Below the pieces are notes generated by a model, which worked only from the letters and a program-made list of their open reading frames with translations, was not told the DNA's origin and ran no database searches. A stretch of 64,000 bases of DNA from Actinoplanes aureus. Its GTDB lineage: Bacteria > Actinomycetota > Actinomycetes > Mycobacteriales > Micromonosporaceae. Location of the stretch: assembly GCF_015704865.1 (NCBI RefSeq), contig NZ_JADQTO010000004.1:446755-510754 (forward strand), written 5' to 3'. Both the position numbers and the translations under genes were made by a program. Below are positions 36,034-42,852 of the stretch, one piece after another; positions within the stretch are counted from its first letter, which is position 1; the number at the start of each line of letters is the position of its first letter.

Positions 36034-36059
36034 GCGGCCTGGGCACGGGCCCAGGCCGC
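36034..36059. terminator. Bidirectional terminator between ilvE and the glycosyltransferase gene
   Basis: A perfect 11-bp stem (GCGGCCTGGGC and complement) with an ACGG loop lies between the two convergent genes. Confidence 0.8.
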
Positions 36060-36092
36060 AGCGCGACCGCCGGGCTGATGCGGTGGTCCCGT

Positions 36093-37217
36093 TCAACCCC
36101 CCAACCGCTCCAGCACAGCGCCCGCCTCGGGCAGTCCGGAAATCTCGGCCTGCACGGCGCGGGCGTTGGCGCGTAGAGCGGGCAGTTCCCCCGCGGCCTT
36201 CGCCACCGTCGCCGGGGACAGTTCGTGCGGCGGCAGGACGGTGGCCACACCGGCCGCCGCCGCCCGCGCGGAGTTGACGAACTGGTCGGCACCCTGCGGC
36301 AGGATCAGGTGCGGCAGCCCGTGACAGAGCGCCGCCACGATCGTCCCGGCCCCGCCCTGGGTGACCAGCCCGGCGCAGTGCGGCAGCAGCAGGGCGTGCG
36401 GCACGAAGTCGGTGACCAGCACATTCGACGGCTGCGGGCCGAGTCTCGCCGGATCGCTGCCGGGGCCGAGCGCGACGACCACGTTGACGGGCAGATCCCG
36501 CAGCCCGGCGAGCGCCGTCTGGAACACCTCGGTCGCGCCGAAGAAGAGCGTTCCGAGGGTCAGGTGCAGCGTCGTCTCGTACGGAAGTGTGGAGAGATCC
36601 CACGGCAGCCGCTCGCCCGGCAGCACCTCGCCGGAGGTGGGCCGCAGGGCCCACCGGTCGCGGAACGCCGCGACCGCGTCGTCCTGCAGGGACGGAGGGC
36701 AGTTGTCCAGGTAGGGAACGCCGAGGATGTGGTCCGCCACGTTCCACCGCTCGCAGAGTTCCGGGTACCGGGCACCGAACCAGTCCCAGGCCTCGGCCGG
36801 GAGCGGGCCGAGCCCGTGCACCACGTGACGGGCGCCGGTCCGGGCCGCCGCTATCGCACCGGCCAGTTCCGTGATCGGGTGCACGACCAGGTCCGGCCGC
36901 CACTGCTCGGCACGCGGGACCAGGTTCCCGGCCCGCCGGAACGCGGCCGCCCCGAACATGCCGGAGATGATGGCCGGCATGCGCTCCTCCGGCGGCAACG
37001 CGGCGGGGTTCACGCCGCTCGCCCGGAAGTCCGCATCCGCCTCCGCCCGGCTCGGGCCGACGTCCCAGGTGGGAATGCCACGCCGGGCCGCCTCGGCGAC
37101 ACCCTCGGCGCCGGAGGCGAGGACCACGTCGTGCCCGGCCTGCTGAGCGGCGCGGATCATCGGGAGCAGCGGAAGCAGGTGACCGTGCGCGGGCCAGGTG
37201 CTGAAGAGGATGCGCAT
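36093..37217 (-). CDS. MGT-type glycosyltransferase (GT1 family)
   Basis: This 374-residue GT-B fold enzyme resembles macrolide and other antibiotic glycosyltransferases. The N-terminal acceptor domain starts ILFSTWPAHGHLLPLLPMI. The C-terminal donor-nucleotide domain has THLTLGTLFFG-like wording (LHLTLGTLFFG), VLVTDFVPHALLLPHCAGLV and the signature QGGAGTIVAALCHGLPHLIL. The family moves an activated sugar onto a small acceptor. No biosynthetic cluster is nearby, so the target may be a xenobiotic or a dispersed product. GGAGGG precedes the ATG. It lies 35 bp downstream of the phosphatase gene, in the same direction. Confidence 0.88.
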   Translation of the reverse strand: MRILFSTWPAHGHLLPLLPMIRAAQQAGHDVVLASGAEGVAEAARRGIPTWDVGPSRAEADADFRASGVNPAALPPEERMPAIISGMFGAAAFRRAGNLVPRAEQWRPDLVVHPITELAGAIAAARTGARHVVHGLGPLPAEAWDWFGARYPELCERWNVADHILGVPYLDNCPPSLQDDAVAAFRDRWALRPTSGEVLPGERLPWDLSTLPYETTLHLTLGTLFFGATEVFQTALAGLRDLPVNVVVALGPGSDPARLGPQPSNVLVTDFVPHALLLPHCAGLVTQGGAGTIVAALCHGLPHLILPQGADQFVNSARAAAAGVATVLPPHELSPATVAKAAGELPALRANARAVQAEISGLPEAGAVLERLGG

Positions 37218-37252
37218 CCCTCCAGCAGAACCCGCCCGCGCCGTTACGTCAG

Positions 37253-37999
37253 TCAGTTCTCGGTCAGCAGGTGTCCCCGCATCGCGGCGATCTCGTCGGC
37301 GCTGATGCCGATCTCCTTGGCGTACGCCTCGACCGTGCCGTGCCGTTCGTGTAGATCGTTCAGGAACATCAGCATGGCCTCCGGCGGCGAGTCGAACATG
37401 TGCTCGTTGCCGAGGACCGCCTCCGGGTTGTGCTCCAGCAGGTATTTCGTGAGCGGGCGCATCGCCTCGGTGGTCAGCGCGTAGTCCGCGGCGATCACCT
37501 CGTCCTCGACGCCGAGCAGCGACAGGGTCAGCGCGCAGACGGTGCCGGTCCGGTCCTTGCCGGCCATGCAGTGCACCACGACCGGGGCGGCCTCCGGGTC
37601 GGCGATCAGCCGCAGCGAGTCGGCGATGGCCTCCCGCCCGTCCTCGGCGAAGTTCAGGTAGCGGTCGGCCAGCCAGCGCTCGTGCAGGGTGTCCTCGTCG
37701 TGCTCGACCTCTTCCCAGTCCACGTGCCGCAGCACCAGATTCCGGTAGTCGACACCGTGCTCGTCGGCCACCCGGCCGAACTTCTCGACCTCGAAGGGCC
37801 GCCGCAGGTCGATCACCGTGCGTACGCCCAGCGCCGCGAAGGCCTCCGCGTCGCCGTCGTTGAGCCGGTGCAGCGAGTCGGCCCGGAACAGCCGCCGCCA
37901 GCGCACGGTCCGGCCGTCCAGACCGGCGTATCCGCCCACGTCACGGAAGTTGTACGCCTTCGAGAAAGGCAGGTTTCGTGAATACGATTCAGCCGACAC
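37253..37999 (-). CDS. Protein tyrosine/serine phosphatase
   Basis: This 248-residue protein of the tyrosine phosphatase superfamily (Y_phosphatase3/MptpB-like) has the catalytic loop HCMAGKDRTG near residues 146-155, nucleophile Cys147. The N-terminal NFRDVGGYAGLDGRTVRW and RADSLHRL segments and VIDLRRPFEVEKFG are family traits. No signal peptide is present. Substrates may be phosphoproteins or phosphoinositides. The start is GTG at 37999 with TAAGTT exactly 6 bases upstream and no ribosome site, suggesting leaderless transcription. It is divergent from cimA and followed by the glycosyltransferase gene. Confidence 0.9.
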   Translation of the reverse strand: MSAESYSRNLPFSKAYNFRDVGGYAGLDGRTVRWRRLFRADSLHRLNDGDAEAFAALGVRTVIDLRRPFEVEKFGRVADEHGVDYRNLVLRHVDWEEVEHDEDTLHERWLADRYLNFAEDGREAIADSLRLIADPEAAPVVVHCMAGKDRTGTVCALTLSLLGVEDEVIAADYALTTEAMRPLTKYLLEHNPEAVLGNEHMFDSPPEAMLMFLNDLHERHGTVEAYAKEIGISADEIAAMRGHLLTEN

Positions 38000-38056
38000 G
38001 CCCCCAACTTAGTCTCGATAGTTGGAACAGCGCTTCCCACGAACCCGGTTAGTGGC

Positions 38057-38101
38057 ATGCTTCATCTCGTGACCCACTCCGTGCTCATTATTGGCACCTA
38101 G
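38057..38101 (+). CDS. cimA leader peptide (branched-chain amino acid sensor)
   Basis: This short frame encodes MLHLVTHSVLIIGT and stops. An internal GTG at 38069 would give a ten-residue form. Half of the residues are Leu, Val or Ile, with four consecutive codons V-L-I-I at 38081-38092 close to the stop. A hairpin starts at the stop codon and an intrinsic terminator follows, before cimA. This matches leader-peptide attenuation. Neither start has a ribosome site, so a leaderless start is likely. Confidence 0.7.
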   Translation: MLHLVTHSVLIIGT

Positions 38102-38161
38102 CGCGCCGGCCGACGTTCTTCGCCGACGCGCAGACCTCCCGCATCCGCGGGGGGTCTTTTT
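38101..38161 (+). terminator. cimA attenuator: pause hairpin and terminator
   Basis: The first hairpin pairs 38101-38110 with 38122-38131 (9 of 10 positions). The second (38132-38157) is an 11-bp stem AGACCTCCCGC with one T-G pair, loop ATCC, running into TTTTT at 38157-38161. cimA starts 41 bp later. No other gene could be terminated here. Confidence 0.85.
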
Positions 38162-38202
38162 GTTGTGGTGGTGGGTGATCAACTCGAGAGGACTGCCTTC
38201 CG

Positions 38203-39789
38203 ATGAACTACCAGGTGTTCGACACGACGCTGCGCGACGGCGGGCAGCGCGAGGGAATCAGCTACACGGTCGCCGACAAGCTCGCCGTCGCGCGCCTGCT
38301 GGACGAGTTCGGGGTGGGCTTCATCGAGGGCGGCTGGCCGGGCGCCATGCCCAAGGACACCGAGTTCTTCGAACGAGCGAAGACCGAGCTGGAGCTGCGG
38401 CACGCGGTGCTTGTCGCGTTCGGCGCGACCCGCAAGGCCGGTGTCGACGTGGCCGCCGACCCGCAGGTGAAGGCGCTGCTGGACGCCGGGACCCCGGTGG
38501 TCTGCGTGGTCGCGAAGTCGGACATCCGGCACGTGGAGCGGGCGCTGCGCACCACCGGGGACGAGAACCTGGCGATGGTCCGGGACACTGTCCGGCACCT
38601 GGTCGCGAATGGACGGCGGGCGTTCGTGGACTGTGAGCACTTCTTCGACGGCTTCCGCTACGACCCGGCCTACACCGCGAGCGTGGTGCAGGCCGCGATC
38701 GAGGCCGGCGCCGAGCGGGTCGTCATGTGCGACACCAACGGCGGCATGCTCCCCTCGATGATCACCAAGGCGATCAACGAGGTGGTCTCGCTGACCGGCG
38801 TCAGCCCGGAACAGCTCGGCATCCACTGCCAGAACGACACCGCCTGCGCGGTGGCCAACACCGTCGCCGCCGTCGAGGCCGGCGTCAAGCACTTCCAGTG
38901 CACCGCCAACGGCTACGGCGAGCGTCCCGGCAACGCCGACCTGTTCGCCGTGGTCAGCAACCTGCAACTCAAGCTCGGGCTGAAGGTCCTACCGGACGGA
39001 TGCCTGGAGAAGGCGACGCGGGTCTCCACCGCGCTCGCCGAGATCGCCAACATCGCCCCCGACACCCACCAGGCCTACGTCGGGGCCGCGGCATTCGCTC
39101 ACAAGGCGGGGCTGCACGCGAGCGCGATCAAGGTGGATCCGCTGCTGTACAACCACGTCGACCCGTCGGTTGTCGGCAACGACATGCGGATCCTGGTTAC
39201 CGAGATGGCCGGCCGGGCCAGCATCGAGCTCAAGAGCCGTGAGCTCGGACTGGACCTGGCCGGCCACCCGGACACCCTGACGAAGGTGACCCAGAAGGTC
39301 AAGGACCTGGAGGCCGGCGGCTGGTCGTTCGAGGCCGCCGACGCCTCGTTCGAGTTGCTGGTCCGCAGCGAACTGCCCGGCGCCGACGTGGCCCGGCCGT
39401 TCACCCTGGAGTCCTACCGGGTGCTGGTCGAGCACCGCGAGGACGGCACGGTCATCTCCGAGGCCACCGTCAAGGTCCGGGTACGCGGCGAGCGGGTGAT
39501 CGCCACGGCCGAGGGCAACGGTCCGGTCAACGCCCTCGACGAGGCGCTGCGTGTCGCGCTCTCCAACCACTACCCGCACCTCAAGTCGTTCGAGTTGACC
39601 GACTACAAGGTGCGGATCCTGGAAGGCAGCCACGGCACCAACGCGATCACCCGGGTGCTGCTGGAGACCAGCAACCACACCGGCGAGTGGACCACGGTCG
39701 GCGTACACGAGAACATCGTCGAGGCCAGCTGGACCGCCCTCGTCGACGCCCTGACCTACGGCCTGGCCCGCACCACAACCACAGTCTGA
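38203..39789 (+). CDS. cimA: Citramalate synthase
   Basis: This 528-residue protein of the 2-isopropylmalate synthase family has the citramalate synthase pattern. It begins QVFDTTLRDGGQREGISYTV, followed by FIEGGWPGAMPKDTEFF, FVDCEHFFDGFRYDP, CDTNGGMLPSM and TANGYGERPGNADLF, with a regulatory LeuA-dimer-like C-terminal domain (about 400-525). It condenses pyruvate with acetyl-CoA, giving 2-ketobutyrate for isoleucine without threonine deaminase. The metal-binding stretch reads HCQND where most relatives have HxHND. I believe HxQND is common in actinobacterial members, from memory. The upstream attenuator with Val/Leu/Ile codons supports an isoleucine or leucine role. Confidence 0.9.
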   Translation: MNYQVFDTTLRDGGQREGISYTVADKLAVARLLDEFGVGFIEGGWPGAMPKDTEFFERAKTELELRHAVLVAFGATRKAGVDVAADPQVKALLDAGTPVVCVVAKSDIRHVERALRTTGDENLAMVRDTVRHLVANGRRAFVDCEHFFDGFRYDPAYTASVVQAAIEAGAERVVMCDTNGGMLPSMITKAINEVVSLTGVSPEQLGIHCQNDTACAVANTVAAVEAGVKHFQCTANGYGERPGNADLFAVVSNLQLKLGLKVLPDGCLEKATRVSTALAEIANIAPDTHQAYVGAAAFAHKAGLHASAIKVDPLLYNHVDPSVVGNDMRILVTEMAGRASIELKSRELGLDLAGHPDTLTKVTQKVKDLEAGGWSFEAADASFELLVRSELPGADVARPFTLESYRVLVEHREDGTVISEATVKVRVRGERVIATAEGNGPVNALDEALRVALSNHYPHLKSFELTDYKVRILEGSHGTNAITRVLLETSNHTGEWTTVGVHENIVEASWTALVDALTYGLARTTTTV

Positions 39790-39790
39790 G

Positions 39791-39841
39791 GCCCAACCCC
39801 AGTGCTGCCTCAGGACCGGTGAGGCAGCACTGGGGTTGGGC
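39791..39841. terminator. Very long inverted repeat after cimA (copy 1)
   Basis: A perfect 22-bp stem with arms 39791-39812 and 39820-39841 and a GGACCGG loop begins two bases after the cimA stop and precedes TGTTT. A near-identical element lies at 52513-52567, differing by a compensatory base pair in the stem. It probably acts as a bidirectional terminator for cimA and the convergent ThrRS-like gene. Confidence 0.85.
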
Positions 39842-39844
39842 TGT

Positions 39845-41056
39845 TTAGAGGGCTGGGCTGCGGGCGGCGGCGACTGACGCGATCAGCGCGATCGCGTCCG
39901 CCCCCGGCATCGGGTCGAGCTGCCGGCCGTCGCGCAACCGCAGCGCCACCCGGCCGTCAGCGGCCTCCCGGCCGCCGATAACCGCGACGTACGGAATCTT
40001 GCGTCCGGCCGCGTCCCGGATGCGGGCGCCTACCGATCCGTCGTGATGAACCTCGGCCCGTAGTCCGGCGGCGAGCGCGTTCTGAGCGAAGTCCCGCGCC
40101 GCCGCGTCCTGTTCGGCGCCGATCGGCAGCACGTCCAGCTGCACCGGCGCGTACCAGACCGGGAACGCGCCGCCGTGCACCTCGATCAGATGCCCGAAGA
40201 GCCGCTCCATCGACCCGGCCAGGCTGCGGTGCACCATCACCGGCCGGGACCGCCCGCCACTCGCGTCGGCGTACTCCAGCTCGAACCGTTCCGGCTGGTG
40301 GTAGTCGATCTGCACGGTGGCGAGGCTCCACTCCCGGCCGGCCGGGTCGGCGATCTGCATGTCGATCTTCGGACCGTAGAACGCGGCTTCGCCGGGCGCG
40401 TCCGCGTACCGAATATCGGCGTTGGAAAGCGCGTCGCGCAGCAGCGCCTCGGAGCGTGCCCAGCCCGCGTCGTTCCCGCCGTATCTCCCGCCGGCGCCGC
40501 GCAGCGAGAGCCGGTACGACACCGGCCCGAGACCGAGCGCGGCATGCGCGTCGCGCATCAGCCGCAGTACCCCGGCGACCTCGTCGCCGGCCCGTTCCTC
40601 CGGGCAGAAGATGTGCGCGTCGTTGAGCAGGATGGACCGGACCCGGGAGAGCCCGCCGAGCACGCCGGACCGTTCCGCCCGGTACATCGGGCCCAGCTCG
40701 GCGATCCGTAACGGCAGATCGCGGTACGACCGCTGGCGTGCCTTGAAGATCAGGGCGTGGTGCGGGCAGAGGCTGGGCCGCAGCACCAGTTCGTCGTCGC
40801 CGACCCGCATCGGCGGGAACATGTCGTCGGCGAACTTGTCCCAGTGGCCGGAGAGCTCGAACATCCGGCGTTTGCCCAGGGCGGGCGAGTACACGTGGTG
40901 GTAGCCGGCGCGTCGCTCCAGCTCGTACAGGTAGGACTCGATCTCGTGCCGGGCGGCCGCGCCGCCCGGCAGCCAGAACGGCAGACCGGCGCCGATCAGC
41001 GGGTCGGAATCGAAAAGGTCCAGCTCGCGGCCGAGCCGGCGGTGGTCGATGGACAT
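39845..41056 (-). CDS. Threonyl-tRNA-synthetase-like protein, short form
   Basis: This 403-residue protein aligns with the catalytic core and anticodon-binding domain of threonyl-tRNA synthetase. It lacks the N-terminal TGS and editing domains (full enzymes have about 640-700 residues). Class II motifs are present: RAERSGVLGGLSRVRSILLND, AAFYGPKIDMQIAD, QIDYHQPERFELEYAD and RPVMVHRSLAGSMERL. The three zinc ligands are kept (Cys in LCPHH, His in NDAHIF, His in VMVHRS). The anticodon domain begins FPVWYAPVQLDVLPIG. It may be an inhibitor-resistant or stress-induced paralogue; mischarged Ser-tRNA would not be edited by it. The ATG at 41056 follows GAGGAG. Upstream are a strong hairpin and a leader frame with three Thr codons. 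Confidence 0.85.
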   Translation of the reverse strand: MSIDHRRLGRELDLFDSDPLIGAGLPFWLPGGAAARHEIESYLYELERRAGYHHVYSPALGKRRMFELSGHWDKFADDMFPPMRVGDDELVLRPSLCPHHALIFKARQRSYRDLPLRIAELGPMYRAERSGVLGGLSRVRSILLNDAHIFCPEERAGDEVAGVLRLMRDAHAALGLGPVSYRLSLRGAGGRYGGNDAGWARSEALLRDALSNADIRYADAPGEAAFYGPKIDMQIADPAGREWSLATVQIDYHQPERFELEYADASGGRSRPVMVHRSLAGSMERLFGHLIEVHGGAFPVWYAPVQLDVLPIGAEQDAAARDFAQNALAAGLRAEVHHDGSVGARIRDAAGRKIPYVAVIGGREAADGRVALRLRDGRQLDPMPGADAIALIASVAAARSPAL

Positions 41057-41100
41057 CGGAGGTCTCCTCGGGTCGGTGAGCGACACACCGAGGAAGCAGA

Positions 41101-41129
41101 ACGGCCCCGGGCATATCGCCCGGGGCCGT
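41101..41129 (-). terminator. Leader hairpin upstream of the ThrRS-like gene
   Basis: A perfect 12-bp stem (ACGGCCCCGGGC and complement) with a 5-base loop, followed on the minus strand by TCTGCTTCCT, lies between the leader frame and the ThrRS-like start. A smaller 7-bp hairpin (41158-41177) precedes it and includes the third Thr codon, as expected for an attenuator. Confidence 0.65.
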
Positions 41130-41144
41130 GTCGTCACTGAGAGG

Positions 41145-41201
41145 TCAGCGGAGACTAACGCCGGGACGTGCCGGCGTCGTCGTGACTGCGCTGATCCTCA
41201 T
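41145..41201 (-). CDS. Candidate Thr-codon leader peptide
   Basis: This 19-codon frame encodes MRISAVTTTPARPGVSLR. Codons 7-9 are three consecutive ACG (Thr) triplets at 41175-41183. It starts 10 bp after the acetyltransferase stop, with TAGCAT 7 bases before the ATG acting as a possible -10 element (it overlaps the acetyltransferase stop codon). Followed by two hairpins and a threonyl-tRNA-synthetase-like gene, it looks like a threonine-sensing attenuator leader. This is inferred from layout and not tested. Confidence 0.6.
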   Translation of the reverse strand: MRISAVTTTPARPGVSLR

Positions 41202-41211
41202 GCCGCCGATG

Positions 41212-41745
41212 CTAGGCCCCGCCCGGTCCCGCCGCGAGCCAGTTTTCGGCGAGGAGCTGGAAGAGGTAGTGGTCCTGCCACTCGCCGGCGATCCGCAGGT
41301 AGCGCGGCGCCATGCCGATCCGTTCGAAGCCGTTGCGCTCCAGCACGCGCCGCGACCGTACGTTGTGCAGCAGCGTCGCCGCCTCGACCCGGTGCAGGCC
41401 GTGCTCGGTGAAGGCGGCCCGGACGATCGCCGCGACGGCCGCGCTGGCCACACCGCGACCGGCGGTCTCCTCGGCGACCCAGTAGCCGAGGCTCGCCGAC
41501 AGGAACGGGCCGCGGACCACGTTGGAGAGGGTGACCCGGCCCACGACCCGGCCGTCCACGACGATCACGTACGGCAACGCGTCGTCCTTACCCAACACGT
41601 CGGCGATGAGCCGCCGCTGCCCGTACTCGGTGTAGTAGCTCTCGTCGCGGATCGGGTCCCACGGCTCCAGGTAGGCCCGGTTCGCCCGGACCAGCGCGGC
41701 CAGAGGACCGGCATCGTCGACGGTGACCCGCCGGATCTCGATCAC
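41212..41745 (-). CDS. GNAT acetyltransferase (RimJ/RimL-like)
   Basis: This 177-residue GNAT-fold protein resembles ribosomal-protein N-acetyltransferases. It has EPWDPIRDESYY near residue 26, LGYWVAEETAGRGVASAAVAA as the acetyl-CoA motif A near residues 86-106, and LHRVEAATLLHNVRSRRVLERNGF typical of RimJ/RimL. The target may be a ribosomal protein, another N-terminus or a small amine. The ATG overlaps the stop of the EEP gene (ATGA). The leader for the ThrRS-like gene begins just after its stop. Confidence 0.88.
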   Translation of the reverse strand: MIEIRRVTVDDAGPLAALVRANRAYLEPWDPIRDESYYTEYGQRRLIADVLGKDDALPYVIVVDGRVVGRVTLSNVVRGPFLSASLGYWVAEETAGRGVASAAVAAIVRAAFTEHGLHRVEAATLLHNVRSRRVLERNGFERIGMAPRYLRIAGEWQDHYLFQLLAENWLAAGPGGA

Positions 41746-42737
41746 GAGGCCGCCGGGACGGTGAGCGAGGCGTACACCGCGCGGTGGTCGGAGTCGGTCA
41801 CGTCGTGCACGTCCACCTCGCGCACCCCGATCCGCTCGTCGACCAGCACGTGGTCGATGGTCACCAGCCCGTTCGATCCTCCCCGGGACGGCCAGCTGGG
41901 GACGAGACCGTCGCCCACGGCGTCGGCGGCGTCCCGGTAACCGGTCGCGATCAGCTCACGCAGCACCTTATGGTCCAGCGTCGCGTTGAAGTCGCCGAGC
42001 AGGATCCGCGGCGTGGCGGCCGGGTCGGCGGGCAGCTGCTCACGGATGTCGGTGCTCCAGCCGGCGAACATGGTCGGGTGGGCCGGGGCCAGCGGGTGCA
42101 CCGACTCCACGTAGACCGGGGCGGCGCCGGTCGGCTGGATCGTCGCGTACGCCTGCTGGAAGCCGCCGCCGTTGCGCCGCGACCCCTGATCGGTCATCGG
42201 GTAGCGGGAGTAGAGGCCGGAGCCGCTCGCGCCGTACTCCGGTGCCAGCTGCTGGTAGGGCAGCAGCTCCGCGATGCCGGCCGCCTTCAGGGCCGCCTCG
42301 CCGCGCGGGGTGAACTCCTGCACGGCGAGCACGGCGACGTCGTTGTCCCGGACCATCTGTACGATCTGCGCCGGGTCGGCTCCGCTGAACAGCAGGTTGG
42401 CGGTCAGCACCCGCAGCTCGACGCCCTCGGACGGGCCCTTGTCGAAGTCCGGCAGGGCGCGCGGCAGCACGCACACGGCCATGCCGAAGGCGACCACGCC
42501 GGCCACCGCGGCGATCGGCCACCGCTTGGTGATCAGGGCGATCAGGAACGGGATCCAGGTCCACGCCGCGACGAAGGGCGTACCGGCGAACAGCATGATC
42601 AACAAGCCGCGTTCGAGCCCGAAGACCCGTCCCAGGAACCAGAGCGCCCCGGGCGCCACAAGCAGCCAGAGCAGGACGGAAAGGACGATTCGGCGCTTGG
42701 CCGGGCGTTTCTCGAGCGGCGCGTCGGTGATCGTCAT
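41742..42737 (-). CDS. Endonuclease/exonuclease/phosphatase (EEP) family membrane protein
   Basis: This 331-residue protein has about three hydrophobic helices in residues 18-95, then an extracytoplasmic EEP domain. The metal and catalytic motifs are LTANLLF, VQEFTP, GDFNATLDH, IDHVLVDE and SDHRAVYASL, in order. The family cleaves phosphodiesters in nucleic acids or lipids. Membrane-tethered actinobacterial members are usually uncharacterised. TAACTT lies 7 bases before the ATG and no ribosome site is seen, suggesting a leaderless message. It overlaps the acetyltransferase gene by 4 bp. Confidence 0.88.
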   Translation of the reverse strand: MTITDAPLEKRPAKRRIVLSVLLWLLVAPGALWFLGRVFGLERGLLIMLFAGTPFVAAWTWIPFLIALITKRWPIAAVAGVVAFGMAVCVLPRALPDFDKGPSEGVELRVLTANLLFSGADPAQIVQMVRDNDVAVLAVQEFTPRGEAALKAAGIAELLPYQQLAPEYGASGSGLYSRYPMTDQGSRRNGGGFQQAYATIQPTGAAPVYVESVHPLAPAHPTMFAGWSTDIREQLPADPAATPRILLGDFNATLDHKVLRELIATGYRDAADAVGDGLVPSWPSRGGSNGLVTIDHVLVDERIGVREVDVHDVTDSDHRAVYASLTVPAAS

Positions 42738-42852
42738 GGCGGCAAAGTTATCTGGGCCTCGCTAACAGCATGCTGTGAACGCGGTTTACATCACACCATC
42801 GACGGCGATGGCTGCCCGGGGCCGCGGCGCGCCACGACCCCGGGTCCCACCG

